Origin: Pararge aegeria
Lineage: Eukaryota; Arthropoda; Insecta; Lepidoptera; Nymphalidae
Direction of reading: 5' to 3'
NCBI RefSeq assembly: GCF_905163445.1
Contig: NC_053187.1
Span: forward strand, 16,043,001 to 16,107,000
DNA: 64,000 nt
Position 1 is the first letter of the stretch. Every line of letters starts with the position of its first letter. Shown piece after piece: positions 32,258 through 42,146 of this stretch. The position numbers and the translations under genes were made by a program. The notes beneath the pieces were generated by a model that was not told where the DNA came from, did no database searches, and was given only the letters and a program-made list of their open reading frames with translations.

Positions 32258-32475
32258 TTTCTCGATATAAAAATGTTAGTCAAAATTAAAACTGAGCTCT
32301 TCAATGTCAACCCAAACAAGTACTTCATTAAAACACAAAGGGGTTTCGTTACAGGGTAAATTACAATTACGCTTAGCCCGGTTCCTATTAAGGCGCATTT
32401 ACACGAGTCGCTGCAATCTTAACGTCGTATTAATTACACCGGCTATTATTTGCACGCGCTTGTAAGCCCGTTTGT
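32258..32475 (+). repeat. Dispersed direct triplicate, copy 3
   Basis: Closest to copy 2: CCCAAACAAGTACTTCATTA, ACAAAGGGGTTTCGTTACAGG and GCGCATTTACACGAGTCGCTG. The offset from copy 2 is about 348 bp. The sequence between copies is AT-rich and dissimilar. Confidence 0.7.
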
Positions 32476-32617
32476 AGGCGACTCACGTCGTGATCCCTTT
32501 TAATTCTTTTATTTACAGACGCTTGAATATAAACTTTGAATGACTATTGTTTGCGGGTTACTAATAGACTTTAAAGCATTTATTTTATCTTATGCGGTTA
32601 TTTTATACCGGTTTTTT

Positions 32618-33046
32618 TTCTGAATTTTCTCTGGTTTGGACTGGTGGGTGGCTTCGGCAGTGGCAATTTACCACCCTACCAACAAAGACGTGCCGTTAAA
32701 CGATTTAGCGTTCCGGTACGATGTCGTGTAGAAACCAATTAACCAACCCACCCGGGGTTTAATATAACTGCCATACAGTGGCGTGCATAGAGGTTATGCA
32801 CAGGGTTTGAAAATGATATAAAATTAACAAAATCTCGAATACGAGTTATAAATACTTAAGGATAGGCTTCTTTTATCTCTTACAATGCCTATTCTAAAGT
32901 TTTTTTTTAACTTGTACTGGAGATTTTCTTCATTATATATCATCTGCATACCCTGTGCGTACCCTCTATGCACGCTACTGCTGCCATACCCCCAACAGGT
33001 TAGCCTGCCACCATCTTGGACTGCATCATAACTTAGCATTAATCGG
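32618..33046 (+). mobile_element. SINE S3 interrupted by a hAT MITE
   Basis: The S3 body runs to ATAACTGCCATA at 32775 and continues after the insertion at 32981 (CTGCCATACCCCCAACAGGTTAGCC). The tRNA-like head is absent. Confidence 0.85.
32776..32980. mobile_element. hAT-type MITE, 205 bp, with 8-bp target duplication
   Basis: Terminal inverted repeats CAGTGGCGTGCATAGAGG and (reversed) CAGTAGCGTGCATAGAGG. The 8-bp duplication CTGCCATA lies at 32768-32775 and 32981-32988. The CAGTGGCG terminus and 8-bp duplication are hallmarks of hAT elements. No coding capacity, so it moved in trans. The host S3 proves the insertion boundaries. Confidence 0.9.
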
Positions 33047-33087
33047 TAAGAAATGAATAAAAGGCGACACATTTGGCTAATTTTTTA

Positions 33088-33290
33088 CTTAACAATTATT
33101 CATTGTAAATCAACATCTCCTGGGGATGCTCCGGTTTCTTCGAAGCATAACGTGCGTAGAGGGTACACTGCCAAAGATCTGTTTGGTGTGGAGTATAAGG
33201 ATTAAATAAATTATAAATTACACCATACAGAATCTCCTGCTTTTCGCGGAGTATAGAAAATTAAGCTTAATTTTCATAATAGATCAAATC
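33088..33290. mobile_element. E element, partial
   Basis: CTTAACAATTATTCATTGTAAA, CAACATCTCCTGGGGATGCTCC, CGTGCGTAGAGGGTACA and CTTTTCGCGGAGTATAG, ending TTAAGCTTAATTTTCATAATAG. Same order as in 37690-37980; one terminal arm is missing. Confidence 0.7.
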
Positions 33291-33326
33291 GCTGCTTATA
33301 AATTGTCAAAATTACACTATTCCATA

Positions 33327-33545
33327 CTAGCTGCGCTTCGGGGTATCAAGCTATTATTATGACATAACTATATATATCCCGGTGGATTTTTTGCACCTTA
33401 CAATAAACACTTTAATCACGTAGTAGACAATATAAATGTATCATCAATAGTTTTCGTCACATTAACTGCATACTATATATATATATATACTTTTATTGTA
33501 GACCACATGAACATACATAAACATTGTAAATAAAAATTCAACAGA
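33327..33545 (-). mobile_element. Helitron-like fragment
   Basis: The plus strand reads CTAGCTGCGCTTCGGGGTATC (a reversed CTAG end with a weak hairpin). The interior is diverged and includes a (TA)n run at 33473-33490. Confidence 0.4.
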
Positions 33546-33591
33546 AATAATATATTTTTTAATCAAAGTATGTTTCACTGCTATTTATGCG

Positions 33592-33660
33592 CTTTTGCCA
33601 TCTCATATTTGATTCGAACCTAGTTATACATAACAAACTAACCGCTAGACAACATGGCGC
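33592..33660 (-). mobile_element. tRNA-like SINE head (other family)
   Basis: The minus strand reads GTTGTCTAGCGGTTAGTTTG (A-box-like) then AGGTTCGAATCAAATATG (B-box-like) at tRNA spacing. No recognised SINE body adjoins it. Confidence 0.45.
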
Positions 33661-34002
33661 GTGTTTCGTCACTGCTAAGGAAGTCTGTATTCGGTCTGTA
33701 TTTAGTTCTGTGTTTAGAATTTAGATTGGTTAACACTCCGGGCCGTTAGGTTTGGTTTAAATCAATTACCGGCTACAGAGCCGTCGGGACGGGCCCCAGT
33801 CCGCTGTTGCGACGGCCGCGGCCCGGCGCAATCGTCTATGCCTTAATTCAAATATTGCTTGTGGGATTGGAGGTTGGTTTGGTCACAAAACCAGCGTATT
33901 GCTTTAATATAGCCGATTGGCGCAGTGAGCGACCAAGCTTTGTGAGTTCGATTCCCACAACTGGATAATTTTGTGTGATGAACGTGAATTATAAATATTG
34001 TA

Positions 34003-34177
34003 TAGAAGAAGGTTTACTTTACGGAATTCCATGATATATTATGAAAATAAAGCTTAATTTGCAGGCCAGAACTTTGGCAACGCCGGCATTGCTGAAGATC
34101 TGTTCGGTGTACAATGTACTACGCACGTTTCGCTCCGAAACCGGAGTATCCTCAGGAGATGTTGACTTTACCATTGT
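34003..34177. mobile_element. E element fragment inside S1
   Basis: AGAAGAAGGTTTACTTTACGG, CCATGATATATTATGAAAATAAAG, GAAGATCTGTTCGGTGTAC and TTTCGCTCCGAAACCGGAG keep the E order. Confidence 0.65.
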
Positions 34178-34248
34178 ATAATATACATTATCATATTCAC
34201 TATAAGTCTAGTCACTATAGTTAAAGTGAATATGATAATGTATATTAT
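34178..34248. repeat. Perfect inverted repeat (24-bp arms)
   Basis: Arms 34178-34201 and 34225-34248 (core TATACATTATCATATTCACT) are perfect complements with a 23-bp loop. The right arm overlaps the resumption of the S1 body. Confidence 0.9.
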
Positions 34249-34440
34249 AAGTATCTATCATCAGCCATCTTAGTACCTATAACACAAGCTACGATTACTT
34301 TGTGGCTTTATGGCGATGTGTGTGTGTTGTCGTAGTAGGTATATTAATTATTAATATTATTGAAATGTACTCTCACGCCGTTAATAGAGCAAGAGCCGGT
34401 GGACCACAGATCTTCGTTGGTTCCTCTCCACTCTCCCTCC

Positions 34441-34545
34441 ACATCAGATCTTCGGCAATGTGTAAGGATTGGAGAAATTATAAATTACATCATACAGATT
34501 CTCTTGCTTTTCAAGCAATAGCAAATTAAGTTTCGTTTTCATAAA
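34441..34545. mobile_element. E element fragment
   Basis: ACATCAGATCTTCGGCAATGTG, ATTATAAATTACATCATACAG and GCAAATTAAGTTTCGTTTTCATA. Confidence 0.5.
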
Positions 34546-35387
34546 AACTATAATGAAAAAACGTGGTTGTTTTGATCATTAGAGGCATATTACGTTTACA
34601 TCTACTTTGCCAGGAAGTGTTCCGGTTTATAGGCGATGGATTTCCGCTTGTATTATCTTGTTTAATATGTACCAACGAGGCAGTAAAATAAAGGTATATA
34701 TAATTTTGTAATAGACTCGATCCGTTATTTTAAAAGCCCCACGGGTGCCACTGATCATTCTGGTATTTACATAAAACCAATTACGGGGGGTCACAGGAGT
34801 ACGCCGCGACGCCGGGCGACAGTCAATGTTCAAAATCAAAGCGCCAAATAAATCGACTACCAAATAAACAACCTTTGAAGTGCCATTTCAAAGGAAAAAC
34901 ATCCGTTCCAAAATACAAATAAATTTCTTCAAGTAATATTTTATTCAAGTACAATTTATTTCACAATTGGCTTCAAAAATAGATTTCAATTTATCTTATT
35001 GAAACCATTTAGTTTTCGGATTCATAGACGGAGTGTGTGTTGCATTTAATTTTTTTATCTGCATCAGACAACAGATATTAAATAAAATCACTAAAACATA
35101 TTAAGATCTCTGCAAATCTAAAAGATAAACAATTAAATAACTAAAGTAAAAAAATACATAAAATAAAAACATGTACAAGTTTCGCTATTTTTTGAATATT
35201 TTTAATACTTATTCTGTCTCTAACGTTTAAAGCCATCATGGTTGCTTCTATTTTTTAATTAATTTATAGCATATAATAATATTAAAATTTAATTAAAATT
35301 ATTAATTAAATTAAATTAAATAGTTTAGTTACTAACAAGAGTAATTTAAGTTGAATGTCAAATTAAAATTGCCTTTAAAAAGTATCA
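34546..35387. other. No gene recognised
   Basis: 34630-34870 is GC-balanced with a 78-codon minus-strand frame of unknown meaning. 34880-35387 is AT-rich. Confidence 0.4.
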
Positions 35388-35515
35388 ATGTATGAATGAA
35401 TGAATGAAATGCACCACATAAAAATACAGGAAAAAATATAAATAACTAATTTACACGATTAATACAATTAGGCGGCCTTATCGCCTAATTGCCTTTAATA
35501 AATAGTAAAATTTAT
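35388..35515 (-). mobile_element. LINE 3'UTR
   Basis: ATGAATGAATGAATGAAATGCACC (reversed tail) and the palindrome CAATTAGGCGGCCTTATCGCC, a phrase I associate with lepidopteran LINE 3'UTRs. Confidence 0.5.
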
Positions 35516-35583
35516 ATTAGGTTTGTCATACTTTCACGCAGAACTTTTTCGTTTACAACTTTAGTGGAGAGGTATTATATTTA

Positions 35584-35762
35584 AGTCAAAGTCAAAGTCA
35601 AAAATATCTTTATTCAAATAGGCCCATAGGTGGCACTTTTTATGCGTACATAAGAATTACACGGTAGTTAATGGAGATAACCACATTAAAACTAAAGCTA
35701 CGAGGGTTCCAAACGCGTCCTGGTCTAAGAAAAAGCCCACAACAAACTTAGCCGGGTGTTTT
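35584..35762 (-). mobile_element. LINE-B 3'UTR
   Basis: Reversed (AGTCAA)n tail, AAATATCTTTATTCAAATAGGC, AGAATTACACGGTAGT, TACGAGGGTTCCAAACGCG and CAACAAACTTAGCCGGGTG. Confidence 0.85.
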
Positions 35763-35905
35763 TTTTTATTTTTTTTTAGTAACAATAATTGATGAACTAA
35801 CCAAAAGGCCCACCTGATGGTTAGTTGAAACCCACTGCCTATAACCAAAGTGACAATTGGCAAGGTATCCAAGGGGCACGTCCTGCCAAGTGCCGCCCTG
35901 AGTAT
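35763..35905 (-). repeat. Unclassified repeat after poly-T
   Basis: T-rich start, then AAAAGGCCCACCTGATGGTTAG and GGGGCACGTCCTGCCAAGTG. I recognise the CACCTGATGG phrase from lepidopteran repeats. 44085-44170 has a related AGGAACACGTCTTGCAAAG. Confidence 0.4.
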
Positions 35906-35927
35906 ATCAAAGCGTAGGTGAGAAGCC

Positions 35928-36228
35928 TCATCATCATTACATCAACCCATTACCGGCCCACTACAGAGCACGGGTCTCCTCCCATAATGAGAAGGGGTTA
36001 AGTCCGTAATCCACCACGCTGGCCCAGTGCGGATTGGTGGACTCCACACACCATTGAGAACACTATGTAGAACTCTCAGGCATGTAGGTTTTCTCACGAT
36101 GTTTTCCTTCACCGTTGAAGCATGTGATATCTTAATTACTTAAAACTCACATAACTTAGAAAAGTTAGAGGTGCGTGCTGGGCCCCCCGAAAGTTAAGTC
36201 GAGCTTCTGCCCAAAGCACTATCACCGC
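35928..36228 (-). mobile_element. SINE S2, full length
   Basis: TCATCATCATTACATCAACCC tail, GGGTCTCCTCCCATAATGAG, CCACGCTGGCCCAGTGCGG, GAAAAGTTAGAGGTGCGTG and a head ending CACTATCACCGC. The B box is damaged (GCTGGGCCCCCC). Confidence 0.85.
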
Positions 36229-36784
36229 ATTGTTCAAAATGCATTTCTTCGCAGCTGGATGAAGATAAAATATGGGGCTAGATTGAACCATGAACTAAAA
36301 TCATGAACGAGTGAAATTAAAAAAAAAGAATGCTATTTTGCTTTGAGCTATCTCAAGACGATCATTTGGCAATTAAATCTCACTATTATTACGTTTTCAT
36401 TTTCTAGGCCGCGGAGTATCTCGAAAAGTGCCTCGTCAACGTAATCCCCTGCTTTATCCCCAATTCATTAATTGTGACGTAGCCTTTTTGCGATAATCAG
36501 AGGGATGGATGGGCGAATTTATACAGCCTCCCAAGTGTAGTGCTCGATCAAATAACCACAGAAGGGCTTACTGTGCCTGTACTTTTTTATACAATCGCCT
36601 AAAATAATGTTTCCAGGGTTAATTTATGAATTTACGTGCATGTATAAGTTGCTAAAGTATTTTATAAAGTATTCGTCAAATATTTTATAAAATTTAATAG
36701 GTTTTTTTACTAATACGTTAATAATTATTATGTATTTAATAAATAGTTTTCAAGAAACAATTAAAATTATATTTTATTAACAAC
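36229..36784. other. Repeat-poor interval
   Basis: Contains an acceptor-like TTTTCATTTTCTAG before a 24-codon open stretch (36408-36482), discussed in the findings. Otherwise AT-rich. Confidence 0.35.
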
Positions 36785-36898
36785 GAATGTTCATGACATT
36801 GATTGGTATTTCGATATAAGTACGACTGCATTATTGGTACACCCCAGTCCTACATGGACTCGAACGATGCAAAGATGGTGTCTTAGTCGTTTATCAAA
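36785..36898 (+). repeat. R6-associated repeat segment
   Basis: GTTCATGACATTGATTGGTAT, AGTACGACTGCATTATTGG, CAGTCCTACATGGACTCGAACG and GTGTCTTAGTCGTTTATCA. Same as 38786-38912 and the reverse of 16860-16990. Confidence 0.65.
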
Positions 36899-36924
36899 GT
36901 GTACTTTTATTCTTCATTCTTCTT

Positions 36925-37268
36925 AATAACAGCGTATCGTCTTAGAAAAGTGCAAAAAACCTTTCTGGAGCTGAGTATATGCTTTCATAACATAGTACCG
37001 AAGGTATTTAACATAAGTTTAAAGAATGTATCAAAATACATCGAGGCTACTTTACTATTGATACATTTCTTTGATCGATAGAACAATGATTGTTGAACTG
37101 TAAAATGATGTAGGAAAAAAGCTACTGCTGAATTTCTTGCCGGCTTCTTCTTGGTAGAATCTGCTTACCGGACCGGTGATAGAGTCACTACAAACAGACA
37201 TACTTGGCGTGACAAAAAAGCTTATATTATGCCTACTTGAACTAAATGAATTCTAAATTTTGATTTTT
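36925..37268 (+). mobile_element. LINE-A 3' end with degraded ORF
   Basis: The coding remnant reads RKVQKTFLELSICFHN and VPKVFN, then frame decays. The 3'UTR CTTGCCGGCTTCTTCTTGG and ATGCCTACTTGAACTAAATG is clear. More diverged than 1023-1432. Confidence 0.8.
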
Positions 37269-37443
37269 TTTAAATACCATAACTTCTAAATACCAGAACA
37301 GACTTGGAGGTATGAAGTATCGTAAAGTATCCTTACCTAATTCGGATCCGGCGCCTTTTGTTTTAAACATGCTGAACAAGCATCATTTTGAAATGTGAAA
37401 GTCGCTAAGTTTTCGGCTGTTGTATTTTAAATTTATTAGCTTA

Positions 37444-37500
37444 AAATAGTTCTTATGCTGCGATTGCCAGAGAGTCCCGGGTGCGAATCTGATATTTTCT
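37444..37500 (+). mobile_element. Possible tRNA-like SINE head
   Basis: GCTGCGATTGCCAGAGAGTC and GGGTGCGAATCTGATATTTT resemble the head at 48519-48600 (GGCTGCGATTGCCCGAGAGTC). Confidence 0.4.
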
Positions 37501-37675
37501 CCAAGTTTAGCAATACCGCCACTATTTTAACCTCGCGGTATTCCAACTCGGTTCCTGGTGGCTTGGCATGGTCACGGGAAAGGCAAATACATTCAATCAT
37601 GTTTTAGGTACCTGTCTTTATTGCCCTGTCTTAAAAAACACCCTGTATATTAAAACAGATTTCCCATATTGGATA

Positions 37676-37980
37676 GAAGCAGGCGTTACTTTGCAGAAAT
37701 CCATAATATATTATGAACAATAAGTTTAATTTGCTATACTCCGCGAACAGCAGAGGTTAAGAAGTTAAGTCAAATTTGACATAACAGTTATTCATTGTAA
37801 AGTCAACATCTCCTGTAGATGCTCCGTTTTCGGAGCGAAACGTGCGTAGAGGGTACATTGCCGAAGATCTGTTAGGTGTGGAGTATACGGATTGAAGAAA
37901 TTATAAATTACACCATACAGCTTCTCCTGCTGTTCGCGGAGTACAGCAAATTAAGCTTATTTTTCATAGTAGATTTCCCG
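37676..37980. mobile_element. E element, full palindromic copy
   Basis: The left end has CCATAATATATTATGAACAA and TTTGCTATACTCCGCGAACAGC. The right end carries the reverse complement (CTGTTCGCGGAGTACAGCAA; TTTTTCATAGTA). The middle has CTCCGTTTTCGGAGCGAAACG and GCCGAAGATCTGTTAGGTG. A foldback non-autonomous DNA element is the best reading; class unknown. Confidence 0.7.
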
Positions 37981-37985
37981 TATCT

Positions 37986-38324
37986 TTAATTTCACAAGGT
38001 AGAAAGGAATAGGAGAAATAAAAAGAGATTTTTCTCTCTCTATAACACAAGTGCTCTGTGCGGTCGCAAAGATGATTGTCTCAGGCAGGTTCATTAGCAG
38101 AACCACCGCGCTGGTTTCTTTTTGTTAGCTTTGATGTCAGATATTAAATGACATAGCGCAATTTACGCGCCAAGTCACCATACAAAATCACAGGCTTTGC
38201 ACGATTTGAATACGTAATTATTGTAATTTGAAAAAGTGTTTTTCCTTTTATTGTTGCTAATAGATTTAATAAGATAAATATTTCTTTTTACCACTACAAC
38301 TTTAGCTTTTGCCTGCAATCTCCC
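37986..38324. other. No gene recognised
   Basis: Unassigned. Confidence 0.4.
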
Positions 38325-38425
38325 CTGGTAATAAGTGTAATATGAAAATAAAGCTTAATTTGCTATACTCCGCGAAAAGCAGGAGAATCTGTATGGCATA
38401 AATTATAATTTCTTCAACAAATAAT
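38325..38425. mobile_element. E element end fragment
   Basis: TGAAAATAAAGCTTAATTTGC, TATACTCCGCGAAAAGCAGG and ATAAATTATAATTTCTTCAAC. Confidence 0.65.
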
Positions 38426-38785
38426 AATTTTATGTCGAGCATCTTATAGGCTCAATTTGTTTGTATTACAACTTACTTTCTATGTTATTACTAAAAACTA
38501 AACAAACTTAATAAATGAACTTAATTACTATTATAACAATAGAATATCCTAAATGTACGCAAGTCAAAGCTGCTCTATTCCATTTGAAATGGCACAGCAA
38601 TGACCCACGTACCTGCAGTCTAACCTACTCGCATTCATTTTCAGAATGCTATTAGTGCTGCTCCGCAATCTTCGTACTATGGACCCACACCTTTTAGGCA
38701 TAGTGTCGTAAAAGCGAACATACTTGACGCGCTGCAATAGCGTGGCAGCCCTATATAACTAAAACTTCATATTTGCCAGATATCT
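38426..38785. other. No gene recognised
   Basis: Unassigned. Confidence 0.4.
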
Positions 38786-38912
38786 ATGTTCATGATATTG
38801 AGTTGGAGGGTATTTTGATGTAAATACGACTGCATTATCGATGCGCCTCAGTCCTACATGGACTCGAACGATATAAAGATACCTCCCGGTGTCTTAGTCG
38901 TTTATCAGTAGC
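38786..38912 (+). repeat. R6-associated repeat segment
   Basis: GTTCATGATATTGAGTTGGAGGG, AATACGACTGCATTATCG, CAGTCCTACATGGACTCGAAC and CTCCCGGTGTCTTAGTCG. Second forward copy of the segment at 36785. Confidence 0.65.
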
Positions 38913-38964
38913 ATGGTTATTGAGAATATTCGGCCCACAGGCTGCACGTGTAGAAAGTTGTGCA

Positions 38965-39240
38965 GTAGGCCCTGAACAACGTTATTTTTACGTTGCTTGA
39001 ACAACGCGCGAACCTGCGAGCGGCATATTCGCTCTCATCGACCGTTCTCTTTCAATATCTGTGTCGTTTTTAAGGTCGGAAGTCAACATGTGACCAAGTA
39101 ACTTGACCTGGTAAACTCTCTCCAGTATTGCGCCTTTAAGCAAAACTGAAGGCACATTGTTTGACCTTCAGACTCAACCCATCACAACACTCTTTTTCGA
39201 ATTTTATGTTAAGCCGTTCCCACAAAAGCCTCACAAATAG
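38965..39240 (-). pseudogene. LINE ORF2 fragment, frameshifted
   Basis: The minus strand reads VYQVKLLGHMLTSDLKND and TDIERERSMRANM in one frame and ARRFARC in another. These are typical of the region just after the reverse transcriptase domain in LINEs (pattern YLG-x(n)-DIERERR-x(n)-LARRFARC). Several indels and stops, so a dead copy. Confidence 0.6.
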
Positions 39241-39305
39241 CCATTACCTTCCTAAGGCCACAAATTGACGCAACAGCACCATTACCTCGGCGTAACTTAA
39301 GTTAT

Positions 39306-39420
39306 TTAAACCCCACACCAAACAGATTTTCGGCAATGTACCCTCTGCGCACGTTGCGCTCCGAAACCGGAGCATCCTCAATAGATGTTGACTTTACAAT
39401 GAATAATTGTTAAGTCAGAT
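39306..39420. mobile_element. E element fragment
   Basis: ACACCAAACAGATTTTCGGCAA, GCGCTCCGAAACCGGAGCATC and TTGACTTTACAATGAATAATTG. Confidence 0.65.
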
Positions 39421-39436
39421 GTTCTTAACTATGTGC

Positions 39437-39548
39437 CCGCCCATTGCCACTGCAACTTCGTGACCAGTTGATCTATGTAAGTAACTTTGATTCTCCTACG
39501 AATCTCCACATTTCTGATTTGATCACGTAGAGATAATCATTACCAACA
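39437..39548 (-). pseudogene. RTE-like LINE fragment
   Basis: The minus strand contains TCTCTACGTGATCAAATCAG (the SLRDQIR region, as in 29225-29255) and GTTGCAGTGGCAATGGGCGG. Short and scrambled. Confidence 0.6.
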
Positions 39549-39920
39549 TTCATCATCATAAATCTACATGTTTCAAAATAATATAACAAACAAGAAGCGT
39601 GGTTGTCAATCGACACGGAACGAAACAAAGATTTATAATCTGTGTTTCGCCAACGTTTCGCAGATACGAGGGCTGTTTGTCAAACAGTTTGTCCCCACTC
39701 GCCAGCGACTTTGCACTGACGCGACGCCAATCAAATAGATTGACGGGCGCACTGACTTATCGACAGGCCACGAAACTTCTGTGTTTTTCCATTTCCGACA
39801 AAAACACCGTTTGAAGCGACCTTCTAATAAAGTACAGGCACTCAATTTAATGCGTATTTTCACCCAGGAGAAATGTTTAACGCGTTATTTATCTTCGGTT
39901 ATCTATTGAAACTGTGATGA
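39549..39920. other. GC-balanced, repeat-free interval
   Basis: 39595-39815 is more GC-balanced than its neighbours and unique in the window. Open frames on both strands (71 and 76 codons) have no recognisable domains. Candidate regulatory DNA or an unrecognised exon. Confidence 0.3.
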
Positions 39921-40268
39921 AGCGGTGAAAGCGCATTTGGTAGGAGCTCGACTTCACTTTCGGGGAGTCGAGTTTGAATCCCAGCCCGCACCAGAAAAGT
40001 TAGAGCTTTTCTTAGTCATGTGCGTTTTAAGTAATTAAAATATAAATTAAATAGTAATTAAAATATAAAATATCCCTTGCTTCAACGGCGAAAGAAAAAC
40101 ATCGTATGGAAACCTGAACGCAGAGAGATCTACATAATGTTCTAAAAGGTGTGTGAAGTCCACCAATCCGCACTGCGCTAACATGGTGGACTACGGCCTT
40201 AACCTCTTCTCATTGTGGCAGAAGACCCGTGCTTTGTAGTGGCCTGGTAATGAGTAGATGTGATGATC
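39921..40268 (+). mobile_element. SINE S2, full length with internal AT duplication
   Basis: Head AGCGGTGAAAGCGCATTTGG, B box GAGTTTGAATCCCAGCCCGC, body and TGATGTGATGAT-like end. TAATTAAAATATAAA occurs twice in succession near 40030-40070, an internal slippage duplication. Confidence 0.85.
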
Positions 40269-41593
40269 TATTTAAACTAATAATCTATCTATATGCATGA
40301 ATCAATTCAAAACTAGAAATAAAGTGGGTGCATTTGCCTATAAAAGGCAGATGTCACTTTTCATTTGAAGGAAAACTTATAAGCTATTTAACATCACGGT
40401 ACGTACTTATCAGAAGTATTAACAATATATAAGACGGGGGCGAATAAAAAGAGGCTCTATAAAAATCATGAGCAAGAAGAATCTTTTTTAGATTTTTCTA
40501 GAGTTGGCACTACTGGCACAGTTACGAAATGTCATGTTGTCTATGAAAAAGTTTGCATTATTTTCTCTCTTATTTAATTCAGTTCTATTTTTGAATGTTT
40601 AATCTAAATCTTTTATTATAGAAGCCAAACAGAATTATTATATTTTCTTGCGTGGGTGTCGAAGGTTTTTATTTGTTTTAATGAGAACTTTTCATCACAC
40701 AATATGATGACACGTCAAATAAAAGATTATTTTTTAAAAGATTTTAATTAATGGGGTCTAGTTTTCAACTTTATCTCGTTAATAGCTTCAAAGACCAGAA
40801 AGTTTTTAATGAAGTCCGCTCGAAGCTAATCGGGAAACTTGCTCGGTAAAACTGCTATTCAAAAGTAAATATTATCATGTTTTAGATTAGTAACTATATA
40901 CTATTTTAAAAACAAGGTCAAAGGAGTTCTTTAAAATTAAACAGCAAAAAAGAATCTTTAGTTTTTAGTAAAATAATGGTTTATTTTTTGGATTTCAAGT
41001 CCGTCTCTCACAAATCACAATTTATATAAATTATACACTATTTCATTTTATATGCTATTCAAAATTCATTAATATCACATTTTATGAATATTTTCGCCTG
41101 TTAAACAGAATAATTGAGAGTAGAAAATTGAAGATAAGCACATGTCAATATAACCTTGTCATTGAATATTATAGAATGTCAGAAAATTTATTTATTACAA
41201 AAGTAATAAATAAACCTGTATATATTTAGAGATTTTCGAAAAACTTTTTTAAACTGTTGCATTTTTTTTTAAACTGTTGAATTTTCATTAACTTTGCTAT
41301 TAACAATTGATCCGTTTAAAAATATTGGAAATAAATAATCCTAATTGATTATGATATTTGCTACTAGCTATACGCCAGCTAGACAAGAAGTGTGGAGTAT
41401 ATGATATATACTTACGGCCTATCCAAATTATTATTTTTAAATAGCGGAAACTACACAGACGTCTGACGTAAGCGTTACACTTCGTTTGAACATTTTTTTA
41501 AATAGGTTTAAATAACTTTTCAGTGATTTTTGAGTAACAATAATATATGTAAAACTTTGATATACCAATAACACTTGTATTTATTGTAGTAAT
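40269..41593. other. AT-rich interval, no gene recognised
   Basis: 40780-40860 shares AAAGTTTTTAATGAAG and AGCTAATC with 47978-48035, suggesting a weak dispersed repeat. AAACTGTTG occurs in a short duplication at 41253-41282. Confidence 0.4.
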
Positions 41594-41849
41594 TAAATAA
41601 ATACACTACGACGATACACACATCGCCACCTAGCCCCAAAGTAAGCGTAGCTTGTGTTATGGGTACTAAGATGAATGATGAATATTTTTATGAATAATAT
41701 ACATAAATAAATAGCAATATTCATATAAAAACCCAGACACTGAAAAACATTCATGCTCATCACACAAACATTTTCCAGTTGTGGGAATCGAACCCACGGC
41801 CTTGGACTCAGAAAGCAGGTGCGCTGCAAACTGCGCCAATCGGCCGTCA
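41594..41849 (-). mobile_element. SINE S1, full length
   Basis: Minus-strand S1 with complete body, intact B box and head ending CGCCAATCGGCCGTC. It abuts an S2 fragment. Confidence 0.9.
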
Positions 41850-42032
41850 TTTAAAATATCACTTGCTTTAACGGTGAAAGAAAACATCGCGAGGAAGCCT
41901 GCATGACTGAAAGTTATCTTGTTCTCTAAGAAGTCTGCAAATCCGCACTGGACCAGCGTGCTGTGAGGCTACGACCTTAAGCAAAGAAACGAGCTCTGTA
42001 GCGGTTAATGGGTTTAAGACGATAATGATACC
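41850..42032 (+). mobile_element. SINE S2 3' half
   Basis: AATATCACTTGCTTTAACGGTG, AGTCTGCAAATCCGCACTGG, ACCAGCGTGCTGTG and an imperfect GAT end. Its 5' half is absent; the S1 next to it may have replaced or displaced it. Confidence 0.7.
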
Positions 42033-42146
42033 TTTGTTTTTTTTTTAAACAACATTGTTGAATATAATAATTACAAACTATTTGACTTACACACAGAATT
42101 AAGAACATACAGAAACCGTGTACACGCCTAATATTGAAGCATCAAA

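Larger units (their letters stand above)
33910..34347 (+). mobile_element. SINE S1 split by E and a foldback
   Basis: The S1 head (AGCCGATTGGCGCAGTGAGC; GAGTTCGATTCCCACAACTGG) and TGTGATGAACGTGAATT stop near 34000. S1 resumes at about 34238 (ATGTATATTATAAGTATCTATCATCAGCC) through its tail. The intervening DNA is E sequence followed by a hairpin. Confidence 0.75.

Noticed and set aside
34627..34863. 78-codon minus-strand frame in GC-balanced DNA
   Set aside because: No recognisable motif, no convincing splice sites at either end.
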